Shown piece after piece: positions 12,261-24,105 of a stretch of DNA of 64,000 nt. The DNA lies in assembly GCA_940337035.1 (NCBI GenBank), contig CALNHX010005844.1:1-64000 (forward strand). Reading direction: 5' to 3'. Made by a program: the position numbers and the translations under genes. The stretch's first letter is position 1; each line of letters starts with the position of its first letter. The notes beneath the pieces were generated by a model, which saw only the letters and a list, made by a program, of their open reading frames with translations, did not search any database and was not told the origin of the DNA. The stretch comes from Agriotes lineatus (taxonomy: Eukaryota; Arthropoda; Insecta; Coleoptera; Elateridae).

Positions 12261-15200
12261 AAGCCAAGCCAAGCCAAGCCAACCCAAAACAAGCCAAGCC
12301 AAGCCAGGCCAGGCCAGGCCAGGCCAGGCCAAGCCAAGCCAAGCCAAGCCAAGCCAAGCCAAGCCACGCCAGGCCAGGCCAGGATATGCCAGGCCAGGCC
12401 AGACCAGGCCAGGCCAGGCCAGGCCAGGCCAGGCCAAGCCAAGCCAAGCCAAGCCAAGCCAAGCCAAGCCAAGCCAAGCCAAGACAAGCCAAGCCAAGCC
12501 AAGCCAACCCAAAACAAGCCAAGCCAAGCCAGGCCAGGCCAGGCCAGGCCAAGCCAAGCCAAGCCAAGCCAACCCAAAACAACCCAAGCCAAGCCAAGCC
12601 AAGCCAAGCCAAGCCAAGCCAAGCCAACCCAAGCCAAGCCAAGCCAACCCAAAACAAGCCAAGCCAAGTTAAGCCAACCCAAGCCAAGCCAAGCCAACCC
12701 AGGCCAGGCCAGGCCAAGCCAAGCCAAGCCAAGCCAAGCCAAGCCAAGCCAAGCCAAGCCAAGCCAAGCCAAGCCAAGCCAAGCCAAGCCAAGCCAAGCC
12801 AAGCCAAGCCAAGCCAAGCCAAGCCAAGCCAAGCCAAGCCAACCCAAAACAAGCCAAGCCAACCCAGGCCAGGCCAGGCCAGGCCAAGCCAAGCCAAGCC
12901 AAGCCAACCCAAGCCAAGCCAAGCCAACCCAGGCCAGGCCAGGCCAGGCCAGGTTAAGCCAAGCCAAGCCAAGCCAAGCCAAGCGAAGCCAAGCTAAGCC
13001 AAGCCAAGCCAAGCCAAGCCAAGCCAAGCCAAGCCAACCCAAAACAAGCCAAGCCAAGCCAAGCCAAATCAAGCCAAGCCAAGCCAAGCCAAGCCAAGCC
13101 AAGCCAAGCCAAGCCAAGCCAAGACAAGCCAAGCCAAGCCAAACCAAGCCAAGCCAAGCCAAGCCAAGCCAAGCCAAGCCAAGCCAAGCCAACCCAAAAC
13201 AAGCCAAGCCAAGCCAAGCCAAGCCAAGCCAAGCCAAGCCAAGCCAAGCCAACCCAAGCCAAGCCAAGCCAACCCAAAACAAGCCAAGCCAAGCCAAGCC
13301 AAGCCAAGCCAAGCCAAGCCAAGCCAAGCCAAGCCAAGCCAAGCCAAGTCAAGCCAAGCCAAGTTAAGCCAAGCAAAGCCAAGCCAAGCCAAGCCAAGCC
13401 AAGCCAAACCAAGCCAAGCCAAGCCAAGCCAAGCCAAGCCAAGCCAAGCCAAGCCAAGCCAAGCCAAGCCAACCCAAAACAAGCCAAGCCAACCCAAAAC
13501 AAGCCAAGCCAAGCCAAGCCAAGCCAAACCAAGCCAAGCCAAGCCAAGCCAAGCCAAGCCAAACCAACCCAATCCAGGCCAAGCCAAGCCAAGCCAAGCC
13601 AATCCAAGCGAAGCCAAGCCAAGCCAAGCCAAGCCAGGCCAAGCCAAGCCAAGCCAAGCCAAGCCAAGCCAAGCCAAGCCAAGCCAAGCCAAGCCAAGCC
13701 AAGCCAAGCCAAACCAAGCCAAGCCAAGCCAAGCCAAGCCAAGCCAAGATAAGCCAAACCAAGCCAAGCCAACCCAAAACAACCCAAGCCAAGCCAAGCC
13801 AAGCCAAGCCAAGCCAAGCCAAGCCAACCCAAGCCAAGCCAAGCCAACCCAAAACAAGCCAAGCCAAGTTAAGCCAACCCAAGCCAAGCCAAGCCAACGC
13901 AGGCCAGGCCAGGCCAGGCCAAGCCAAGCCAAGACAAGCCAAGCCAAGCCAAGCCAAGCCAAGCCAACCCAAAACAAGCCAAGCCAAGCCAAGCCAAACC
14001 AAGCCAAGCCAAGCCAAGCCAAGACAAGCCAAGCCAAGCCAAGCCAAGCCAAGCCAACCCAAGCCACGCCAAGCCAAGCCAGGCCAACATAAAACAAGCC
14101 AAGCCAAGCCAAGCCAAGCCAAGCCAAGCTAAGCCAAGCCAAGCCAAGCCAACCCAAGCCAAGCTAAGCCAACCCAAAACAAGCCAAGCCAAGCCAATCC
14201 AAGCCAAGCCAAGCCAAGCCAAGCCAAGCCAGGCCAAGCCAAGCCAAGCCAAGCCAAGCCAAGCCAAGCCAAGCGAAGCCAAGCCAAGCCAAGCCAAGCC
14301 AGGCCAAGACAAGCCAAGCCAAGCCAAGCCAAGCCAAGCCAAGCCAAGCCAAACCAAGCCAAGCCAAGCCTAGCCAAGCCAAGCAAAGCCAAGCCAAGCC
14401 AAGCCAAGCCAAGCCAAGCCAAGCCAAGCCAAGCCAACCCAAAACAAGCCAAACCAAGCCAAGCCAAGCCCAGCCAAGCCAAGCCAAACCAAGCCAAGCC
14501 AAGCCAAGCCAAGCCAAGCCAAGCCAACCCAAAACAAGCCAAATCAAGCCAAGCCAAGCCAAGCCAAGCCAAGCCAAGCCAAGCCAAGCCAAGCCAAGCC
14601 AAGCCAAGCCAAGCCAAGCCAAACCAAGGAAAGCCAAGCCAAGGCAAGCCAAGCCAAGCCAAGCCAAGCCAAGCCAAGCCAAGCCAAGCCAAGCCAAGCC
14701 AAGCCAAGCCAAGCCAAGCCAAACCAAGCCAAGCGAAGCCAAGTCAACCCAAGCCAAGCCAACCCAAAACCAGCCAAGCCAAGTCAAGCCAAACCAAACA
14801 AGCCAAGCCAAACCAAGCCAAGCCAAGCCAAGCCAAGCCAAACCAAGCCAGGCCAGGCCAGGCCAGTCCAAGCCAAGCCAAGCCAAGCCAAGCCAAGCCA
14901 AGCCAAACCAAACCAAGCCAAGCCAAGCCAAGCCAAGCCAAGCCAAGCCAATCCAAGTCAAGCCAAGTCAAGCCAAGCCAAGCCAAGCCAAGCCAAGCCA
15001 AGCCAAGCCAAGCCAAGCCAAGCCAGGTCAAGGCAAGCCAAGCCAAGCCAAGCCAAGCCAATCCAAGTCAAGCCAAGCCAAGCCAAGCCAACCCAAAACA
15101 AGCCAAGCCAAGCCAAGCCAAGCCAAGCCAAGACAAGCCAAGCCAAGCCAAACCAAGCCAAGCCAAGCCAAGCCAAGCCAAGCCAAGCCAAGCCAAGCCA

Positions 15201-16565
15201 AGCCAACCCAACCCAAGCCAAGCCAAGCCAAGCCAAGACAAGCCAAGCCAAGCCAAGCCAAGCCAAGCCAAGCCAAGCCAAGCCAAGCCAAGCCAAGCCA
15301 AGCCAATCCAAGCCAAGCCAAGCCAACCCAAAACAAGCCAAGCCAAGCCAAGCCAAGCCAAGCCAAGCCAAGCCAAGCCAAGCCAAGCCAAGCCAAGCCA
15401 AGCCAAGCCAAGATAAGCCAAACCAAGCCAAGCCAACCCAAAACAACCCAAGCCAAGCCAAGCCAAGCCAAGCCAAGCCAAGCCAAGCCAAGCCAAGCCA
15501 ACCCAAGCCAAGCCAAGCCAACCCAAAACAAGCCAAGCCAAGTTAAGCCAACCCAAGCCAAGCCAAGCCAACCCAGGCCAGGCCAGGCCAGGCCAAGCCA
15601 AGCCAAGCCAAGCCAAGCCAAGCCAAGACAAGACAACCCAGGCCAGGCCAGGCCAGGCCAAGCCAAGCCAAACCAAGCCAAGCCAAGCCAAGCCAAGCCA
15701 AGCCAAGCCAAGCCAAGCCAAGCCAATCCAGGCCAGGCCAAGCCAAGCCAAGCCAAGACAAGCCAAGCCAAGCCAAGCCAAGCCAAGCCAAGCCAAGCCA
15801 AGTTAAGACAAGCCAAGCCAAGCCAAGCCAAATCAAGCCAAGCCAAGCCAAGGCAAGCCAAGCCAAGCCAAGCCAAGCCAAGCGAAGCCAAGCCAAGCCA
15901 AGCCAAGCCAAGCCAAGCCAAGCCAAGCCAAGCCAAGCCAAGCCAAGCCAAGCCAAGCCAAGCCAAGCCAAGCCAAGCCAACCCAAGCCAAGCCACCCCA
16001 AAACAAGCCAAGCCAAGAGAAGCCAAAACAAACAAGCCAAGCCAAACCAAGCCAGGCCAAGCCAAGCCGAGCCAAGCCAAGCCAAGCCAAGCCAAGCCAA
16101 GCCAAGTCAAGCCAAGCCAAGCCAAGCCAACCCAAAACAAGCCAAGCCAAGCCAAGCCAAGCCAAGACAAGCCAAGCCAAGCCAAGCCAAGCCAAGCCAA
16201 GCCAAGCCAAGCCAAGCCAGGCCAAGCCAAGCCAAACCAAGCCAAGACAAGCCAAGCCAAGCCAAGCCAAGCCAACCCAAAACAAGCCAAGCCAAGCCAA
16301 GCCAAGCCAAGCCAAGCCAAGCCAAGCCAAGCCAAGTCAAGCCAAGCCAAGTTAAGCCAAGCAAAGCCAAGCCAAGCCAAGCCAAGCCAAGCCAAACCAA
16401 GCCAAGCCAAGCAGAGCCAACCCAAAACAAGCCAAGCCAAGCCAAGCCAAGCCAAGCCAAGCCAAGCCAAGCCAAGCCAAGCCAACCCAAGCCAGGCCAA
16501 GCCAACCCAAAACAAGCCAAGCCAAGCCAAGCCAAGCCAAGCCAAGCCAAGCCAAGCCAAGCCAA

Positions 16566-19130
16566 GCCAAGTCAAGCCAAGCCAAGTTAAGCCAAGCAAA
16601 GCCAAGCCAAGCCAAGCCAAGCCAAGCCAAACCAAGCCAAGCCAAGCCAAGCCAACCCAAAACAAGCCAAGCCAAGCCAAGCCAATCCAAGCCAAGCCAG
16701 GCCAGGCCAGGCCAAGCCAAGCCAAGCCAAGCCAAGCCAAGCCAAGCCAAGCCAAGCCAAGCCAAGCCAAGCCAAGCCAAGCCAAGCCAAGCCAAGCCAA
16801 GCCAAGCCAAGCCAAGCCAAGCCAAGCCAACCCAAAACAAGCCAAGCCAAGCCAAGCCAATCCAAGCCAAGCCAAGCCAAGCCAAGCCAAGCCAAGCCAA
16901 GCCAAGCCAAGCCAACCCAAAACAAGCCAAGCCAACCCAAAACAAGCCAAGCCAAGCCAAGCCAAGCCAAGCCAAACCAACCCAATCCAGGCCAAGCCAA
17001 GCCAAGCCAAGCCAATCCAAGCGAAGCCAAGCCAAGCCAAGCCAAGCCAGGCCAAGCCAAGCCAAGCCAAGCCAAGCCAAGCCAAGCCAACCCAAGCCAA
17101 GCCAAGCCAACCCAAAACAAGCCAAGCCAAGCCAAGCCAAGCCAAGCCAAGCCAAGCCAAGCCAAGCCAAGCCAAGCCAAGTCAAGCCAAGCCAAGTTAA
17201 GCCAAGCAAAGCCAAGCCAAGCCAAGCCAAGCCAAGCCAAACAAAGCCAGGCCAAGCCAAGCCAAGCCAAGCCAAGCCAAGCCAAGCCAAGCCAAGCCAA
17301 GCCAACCCAAAACAAGCCAAGCCAACCCAAAACAAGCCAAGCCAAGCCAAGCCAAGCCAAGCCAAACCAACCCAATCCAGGCCTAGCCAAGCCAAGCCAA
17401 GCCAATCCAAGCGAAGCCAAGCCAAGCCAAGCCAAGCCAGGCCAAGCCAAGCCAAGCCAAGCCAAGCCAAGCCAAGCCAAGCCAAGCCAAGCCAAGCCAA
17501 GCCAAGCCAACCCAAAACAAGCCAAGCCAACCCAAAACAAGCCAAGCCAAGCCAAGCCAAGCCAAGCCAAACCAACCCAATCCAGGCCAAGCCAAGCCAA
17601 GCCAAGCCAATCCAAGCGAAGCCAAGCCAAGCCAAGCCAAGCCAGGCCAAGCCAAGCCAAGCCAAGCCAAGCCAAGATAAGCCAAACCAAGCCAAGCCAA
17701 GCCAAGCCAAGCCAAGCCAACCCAAAACAAGCCAAGCCAAGCCAAGCCAATCCAAGCCAAGCCAAGCCAAGCCAAGCCAAGCCAAGCCAAGCCAAGCCAA
17801 CCCAAAACAAGCCAAGCCAACCCAAAACAAGCCAAGCCAAGCCAAGCCAAGCCAAGCCAAACCAACCCAATCCAGGCCAAGCCAAGCCAAGCCAAGCCAA
17901 TCCAAGCGAAGCCAAGCCAAGCCAAGCCAAGCGAGGCCAAGCCAAGCCAAGCCAAGCCAAGCCAAGCCAAGCCAAGCCAAGCCAACCCAAGCCAAGCCAA
18001 GCCAACCCAAAACAAGCCAAGCCAAGCCAAGCCAAGCCAAGCCAAGCCAAGCCAAGCCAAGCCAAGCCAAGCCAAGCCAAGTCAAGCCAAGCCAAGTTAA
18101 GCCAAGCAAAGCCAAGCCAAGCCAAGCCAAGCCAAGCCAAACCAAGCCAGGCCAAGCCAAGCCAAGCCAAGCCAAGCCAAGCCAAGCCAAGCCAAGCCAA
18201 GCCAACCCAAAACAAGCCAAGCCAAGCCAAGCTAAGCCAAGCCAAGCCAAGCCAAGCCAAGCCAAGACAAGCCAAGTTAAGCCAAGCCAAGCCAAGCCAA
18301 GCCAAGCCAAGCCAAGCCAAGCCTAGCCAAGCCAGGCCAACATAAAACAAGCCAAGCCAAGCCAAGCCAAGCCAAGCCAAGCTAAGCCAAGCCAAGCCAA
18401 GCCAAGCCAAGCCAAGCCAAGCCAAGCCAAGCCAAGCCAAGCCAAGCCAAGCCAAGCCAAGCCAAGCCAAGCCAACCCAAAACAAGCCAAGCCAAGCCAA
18501 GCCAATCCAAGCCAAGCCAAGCCAAGCCAAGCCAAGCCAAGCCAAGCCAACCCAAAACAAGCCAAGCCAACCCAAAACAAGCCAAGCCAAGCCAAGCCAA
18601 GCCAAGCCAAACCAACCCAATCCAGGCCAAGCCAAGCCAAGCCAAGCCAATCCAAGCGAAGCCAAGCCAAGCCAAGCCAAGCCAGGCCAAGCCAAGCCAA
18701 GCCAAGCCAAGCCAAGCCAAGCCAAGCCAAGCCAACCCAAGCCAAGCCAAGCCAACCCAAAACAAGCCAAGCCAAGCCAAGCCAAGCCAAGCCAAGCCAA
18801 GCCAAGCCAAGCCAAGCCAAGCCAAGCCAAGCCAAGCCAAGCCAAGCCAAGCCAAGCCAACCCAAAACAAGCCAAGCCAAGCCAAGCCAATCCAAGCCAA
18901 GCCAAGCCAAGCCAAGCCAAGCCAAGCCAAGCCAAGCCAACCCAAAACAAGCCAAGCCAACCCAAAACAAGCCAAGCCAAGCCAAGCCAAGCCAAGCCAA
19001 ACCAACCCAATCCAGGCCAAGCCAAGCCAAGCCAAGCCAATCCAAGCGAAGCCAAGCCAAGCCAAGCCAACCCAAGCCAAGCCAAGCCAAGCCAAGCCAA
19101 GCCAAGCCAAGCCAAGCCAAGCCAAGCCAA
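16566..19130. repeat. 2.55-kb tandem duplication, unit 1
   Basis: Landmarks in this unit recur 2,550 bp downstream (2,565 bp at the extreme left). Examples are the AACCA-ACCCA-ATCCA cores at 16,976, 18,611 and 19,001, the GCCT unit at 18,321 and the AGCTA unit at 18,381. The unit ends where the AGTCA...AGTTA landmark of unit 2 begins, so the two units are directly adjacent. Confidence 0.85.
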
Positions 19131-21680
19131 GCCAAGTCAAGCCAAGCCAAGTTAAGCCAAGCAAAGCCAAGCCAAGCCAAGCCAAGCCAAGCCAAACCAA
19201 GCCAAGCCAAGCCAAGCCAACCCAAAACAAGCCAAGCCAAGCCAAGCCAATCCAAGCCAAGCCAGGCCAGGCCAGGCCAAGCCAAGCCAAGCCAAGCCAA
19301 GCCAAGCCAAGCCAAGCCAAGCCAAGCCAAGCCAAGCCAAGCCAAGCCAAGCCAAGCCAAGCCAAGCCAAGCCAAGCCAACCCAAAACAAGCCAAGCCAA
19401 GCCAAGCCAATCCAAGCCAAGCCAAGCCAAGCCAAGCCAAGCCAAGCCAAGCCAAGCCAAGCCAACCCAAAACAAGCCAAGCCAACCCAAAACAAGCCAA
19501 GCCAAGCCAAGCCAAGCCAAGCCAAACCAACCCAATCCAGGCCAAGCCAAGCCAAGCCAAGCCAATCCAAGCGAAGCCAAGCCAAGCCAAGCCAAGCCAG
19601 GCCAAGCCAAGCCAAGCCAAGCCAAGCCAAGCCAAGCCAACCCAAGCCAAGCCAAGCCAACCCAAAACAAGCCAAGCCAAGCCAAGCCAAGCCAAGCCAA
19701 GCCAAGCCAAGCCAAGCCAAGCCAAGCCAAGTCAAGCCAAGCCAAGTTAAGCCAAGCAAAGCCAAGCCAAGCCAAGCCAAGCCAAGCCAAACAAAGCCAG
19801 GCCAAGCCAAGCCAAGCCAAGCCAAGCCAAGCCAAGCCAAGCCAAGCCAAGCCAACCCAAAACAAGCCAAGCCAACCCAAAACAAGCCAAGCCAAGCCAA
19901 GCCAAGCCAAGCCAAACCAACCCAATCCAGGCCTAGCCAAGCCAAGCCAAGCCAATCCAAGCGAAGCCAAGCCAAGCCAAGCCAAGCCAGGCCAAGCCAA
20001 GCCAAGCCAAGCCAAGCCAAGCCAAGCCAAGCCAAGCCAAGCCAAGCCAAGCCAAGCCAACCCAAAACAAGCCAAGCCAACCCAAAACAAGCCAAGCCAA
20101 GCCAAGCCAAGCCAAGCCAAACCAACCCAATCCAGGCCAAGCCAAGCCAAGCCAAGCCAATCCAAGCGAAGCCAAGCCAAGCCAAGCCAAGCCAGGCCAA
20201 GCCAAGCCAAGCCAAGCCAAGCCAAGATAAGCCAAACCAAGCCAAGCCAAGCCAAGCCAAGCCAAGCCAACCCAAAACAAGCCAAGCCAAGCCAAGCCAA
20301 TCCAAGCCAAGCCAAGCCAAGCCAAGCCAAGCCAAGCCAAGCCAAGCCAACCCAAAACAAGCCAAGCCAACCCAAAACAAGCCAAGCCAAGCCAAGCCAA
20401 GCCAAGCCAAACCAACCCAATCCAGGCCAAGCCAAGCCAAGCCAAGCCAATCCAAGCGAAGCCAAGCCAAGCCAAGCCAAGCGAGGCCAAGCCAAGCCAA
20501 GCCAAGCCAAGCCAAGCCAAGCCAAGCCAAGCCAACCCAAGCCAAGCCAAGCCAACCCAAAACAAGCCAAGCCAAGCCAAGCCAAGCCAAGCCAAGCCAA
20601 GCCAAGCCAAGCCAAGCCAAGCCAAGCCAAGTCAAGCCAAGCCAAGTTAAGCCAAGCAAAGCCAAGCCAAGCCAAGCCAAGCCAAGCCAAACCAAGCCAG
20701 GCCAAGCCAAGCCAAGCCAAGCCAAGCCAAGCCAAGCCAAGCCAAGCCAAGCCAACCCAAAACAAGCCAAGCCAAGCCAAGCTAAGCCAAGCCAAGCCAA
20801 GCCAAGCCAAGCCAAGACAAGCCAAGTTAAGCCAAGCCAAGCCAAGCCAAGCCAAGCCAAGCCAAGCCAAGCCTAGCCAAGCCAGGCCAACATAAAACAA
20901 GCCAAGCCAAGCCAAGCCAAGCCAAGCCAAGCTAAGCCAAGCCAAGCCAAGCCAAGCCAAGCCAAGCCAAGCCAAGCCAAGCCAAGCCAAGCCAAGCCAA
21001 GCCAAGCCAAGCCAAGCCAAGCCAACCCAAAACAAGCCAAGCCAAGCCAAGCCAATCCAAGCCAAGCCAAGCCAAGCCAAGCCAAGCCAAGCCAAGCCAA
21101 CCCAAAACAAGCCAAGCCAACCCAAAACAAGCCAAGCCAAGCCAAGCCAAGCCAAGCCAAACCAACCCAATCCAGGCCAAGCCAAGCCAAGCCAAGCCAA
21201 TCCAAGCGAAGCCAAGCCAAGCCAAGCCAAGCCAGGCCAAGCCAAGCCAAGCCAAGCCAAGCCAAGCCAAGCCAAGCCAAGCCAACCCAAGCCAAGCCAA
21301 GCCAACCCAAAACAAGCCAAGCCAAGCCAAGCCAAGCCAAGCCAAGCCAAGCCAAGCCAAGCCAAGCCAAGCCAAGCCAAGCCAAGCCAAGCCAAGCCAA
21401 GCCAAGCCAACCCAAAACAAGCCAAGCCAAGCCAAGCCAATCCAAGCCAAGCCAAGCCAAGCCAAGCCAAGCCAAGCCAAGCCAAGCCAACCCAAAACAA
21501 GCCAAGCCAACCCAAAACAAGCCAAGCCAAGCCAAGCCAAGCCAAGCCAAACCAACCCAATCCAGGCCAAGCCAAGCCAAGCCAAGCCAATCCAAGCGAA
21601 GCCAAGCCAAGCCAAGCCAACCCAAGCCAAGCCAAGCCAAGCCAAGCCAAGCCAAGCCAAGCCAAGCCAAGCCAAGCCAA
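19131..21680. repeat. 2.55-kb tandem duplication, unit 2
   Basis: Head-to-tail copy of 16,566-19,130, with matching landmarks at 19,526, 20,871, 20,931, 21,161 and 21,551. Over 17,383-18,075 and 19,933-20,625 the conceptual translations are identical, so the copies are very similar and probably recent. Confidence 0.85.
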
Positions 21681-22560
21681 GCCAAGCCAAGCCAAGCCAA
21701 GCCAAGCCAAGCCAAGCCAAGCCAAGCCAACCCAAAACAAGCCAAGCCAAGCCAAGCCAATCCAAGCCAAGCCAAGCCAAGCCAAGCCAAGCCAAGCCAA
21801 GCCAAGCCAACCCAAAACAAGCCAAGCCAACCCAAAACAAGCCAAGCCAAGCCAAGCCAAGCCAAGCCAAGCCAACCCAAAACAAGCCAAGCCAAGCCAA
21901 GCCAAGCCAAGCCAAGCCAAGCCAAGCCAAGCCAAGCCAAGCCAAGCCAAGCCAAGCCAAGCCAAGCCAAACCAAGCCAACCCAAAACAAGCCAAGCCAA
22001 GCCAAGCCAATCCAAGCCAAGCCAAGCCAAGCCAAGCCAAGCCAAGCCAACCCAAAACAAGCCAAGCCAACCCAAAACAAGCCAAGCCAAGCCAAGCCAA
22101 GCCAAGCCAAACCAACCCAATCCAGGCCAAGCCAAGCCAAGCCAAGCCAATCCAAGCGAAGCCAAGCCAAGCCAAGCCAACCCAAGCCAAGCCAAGCCAA
22201 CCCAAAACAAGCCAAGCCAAGCCAAGCCAAGCCAAGCCAAGCCAAGCCAAGCCAAGCCAAGCCAAGCCAAGCCAAGCCAACCCAAAACAAGCCAAGCCAA
22301 CCCAAAACAAGCCAAGCCAAGCCAAGCCAAGCCAAGCCAAACCAACCCAATCCAGGCCAAGCCAAGCCAAGCCAAGCCAATCCAAGCGAAGCCAAACCAA
22401 GCCAAGCCAAGCCAGGCCAAGCCAAGCCAAGCCAAGCCAAGCCAAGCCAAGCCAAGCCAAGCCAAGCCAAGCCAAGCCAACCCAAAACAAGCCAAGCCAA
22501 GCCAAGCCAAGCAAAGCCAAGCCAAGCCAAGCCAAGCCAAGCCAAGCCAAGCCAAGCCAA
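21020..22560. repeat. 1.545-kb tandem duplication, unit 1
   Basis: Landmarks at 21,161, 21,411, 21,551, 21,731, 21,981, 22,396 and 22,511 all recur exactly 1,545 bp to the right. The unit overlaps the right end of the 2.55-kb duplication, so the events are nested: the 2.55-kb step and the 1.545-kb step share sequence. Confidence 0.8.
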
Positions 22561-22564
22561 GCCA

Positions 22565-24105
22565 ACCCAAAACAAGCCAAGCCAAGCCAAGCCAATCCAA
22601 GCCAAGCCAAGCCAAGCCAAGCCAAGCCAAGCCAAGCCAAGCCAACCCAAAACAAGCCAAGCCAACCCAAAACAAGCCAAGCCAAGCCAAGCCAAGCCAA
22701 GCCAAACCAACCCAATCCAGGCCAAGCCAAGCCAAGCCAAGCCAATCCAAGCGAAGCCAAGCCAAGCCAAGCCAAGCCAGGCCAAGCCAAGCCAAGCCAA
22801 GCCAAGCCAAGCCAAGCCAAGCCAAGCCAACCCAAGCCAAGCCAAGCCAACCCAAAACAAGCCAAGCCAAGCCAAGCCAAGCCAAGCCAAGCCAAGCCAA
22901 GCCAAGCCAAGCCAAGCCAAGCCAAGCCAAGCCAAGCCAAGCCAAGCCAAGCCAACCCAAAACAAGCCAAGCCAAGCCAAGCCAATCCAAGCCAAGCCAA
23001 GCCAAGCCAAGCCAAGCCAAGCCAAGCCAAGCCAACCCAAAACAAGCCAAGCCAACCCAAAACAAGCCAAGCCAAGCCAAGCCAAGCCAAGCCAAACCAA
23101 CCCAATCCAGGCCAAGCCAAGCCAAGCCAAGCCAATCCAAGCGAAGCCAAGCCAAGCCAAGCCAACCCAAGCCAAGCCAAGCCAAGCCAAGCCAAGCCAA
23201 GCCAAGCCAAGCCAAGCCAAGCCAAGCCAAGCCAAGCCAAGCCAAGCCAAGCCAAGCCAAGCCAAGCCAAGCCAACCCAAAACAAGCCAAGCCAAGCCAA
23301 GCCAATCCAAGCCAAGCCAAGCCAAGCCAAGCCAAGCCAAGCCAAGCCAAGCCAACCCAAAACAAGCCAAGCCAACCCAAAACAAGCCAAGCCAAGCCAA
23401 GCCAAGCCAAGCCAAGCCAACCCAAAACAAGCCAAGCCAAGCCAAGCCAAGCCAAGCCAAGCCAAGCCAAGCCAAGCCAAGCCAAGCCAAGCCAAGCCAA
23501 GCCAAGCCAAGCCAAACCAAGCCAACCCAAAACAAGCCAAGCCAAGCCAAGCCAATCCAAGCCAAGCCAAGCCAAGCCAAGCCAAGCCAAGCCAACCCAA
23601 AACAAGCCAAGCCAACCCAAAACAAGCCAAGCCAAGCCAAGCCAAGCCAAGCCAAACCAACCCAATCCAGGCCAAGCCAAGCCAAGCCAAGCCAATCCAA
23701 GCGAAGCCAAGCCAAGCCAAGCCAACCCAAGCCAAGCCAAGCCAACCCAAAACAAGCCAAGCCAAGCCAAGCCAAGCCAAGCCAAGCCAAGCCAAGCCAA
23801 GCCAAGCCAAGCCAAGCCAAGCCAACCCAAAACAAGCCAAGCCAACCCAAAACAAGCCAAGCCAAGCCAAGCCAAGCCAAGCCAAACCAACCCAATCCAG
23901 GCCAAGCCAAGCCAAGCCAAGCCAATCCAAGCGAAGCCAAACCAAGCCAAGCCAAGCCAGGCCAAGCCAAGCCAAGCCAAGCCAAGCCAAGCCAAGCCAA
24001 GCCAAGCCAAGCCAAGCCAAGCCAACCCAAAACAAGCCAAGCCAAGCCAAGCCAAGCAAAGCCAAGCCAAGCCAAGCCAAGCCAAGCCAAGCCAAGCCAA
24101 GCCAA
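22565..24105. repeat. 1.545-kb tandem duplication, unit 2
   Basis: Copy of 21,020-22,560 with matching landmarks at 22,706, 22,956, 23,096, 23,276, 23,526, 23,941 and 24,056. A partial third copy may start after 24,105, because cores at 24,126 and 24,266 lie 1,560 bp beyond those at 22,566 and 22,706, but the match fades after about 24,330. Confidence 0.8.

Larger units (their letters stand above)
1..13741. repeat. Left copy of a ~14-kb intra-array duplication
   Basis: Variant-unit landmarks here recur in the same order at 30,310-45,470. The offset is about 30,309 near position 443, 30,329 from about 1,128 to at least 3,100, about 32,044 from 4,648 to 6,113, and 31,714-31,729 from 7,103 to 13,741. 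The left copy has about 320 bp extra between roughly 6,700 and 7,020 relative to the right copy, and lacks about 1.7 kb present around 34,100-36,300. The match is direct (same orientation). Exact identity cannot be measured by eye. Confidence 0.8.
7101..16970. repeat. Type II satellite domain (GGCCA/AGCCG-bearing, cassette-poor)
   Basis: The AACCA-ACCCA-ATCCA core seen every few hundred bases to the left is almost absent here; I find it only near 9,546 and 13,561. Instead there are runs of GGCCA, a block of AGCCG, rare units such as AGCCC, AGGAA, AAATC and AGAGA, and a diagnostic ACCCAAAACCAGCC junction. The segment leading into that junction starts at 8,133, 10,637 and 14,744. The spacing and shared neighbours of those three sites show internal duplication with steps of about 2.5 and 4.1 kb. 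The domain is copied at 38,831-45,472. Confidence 0.75.
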
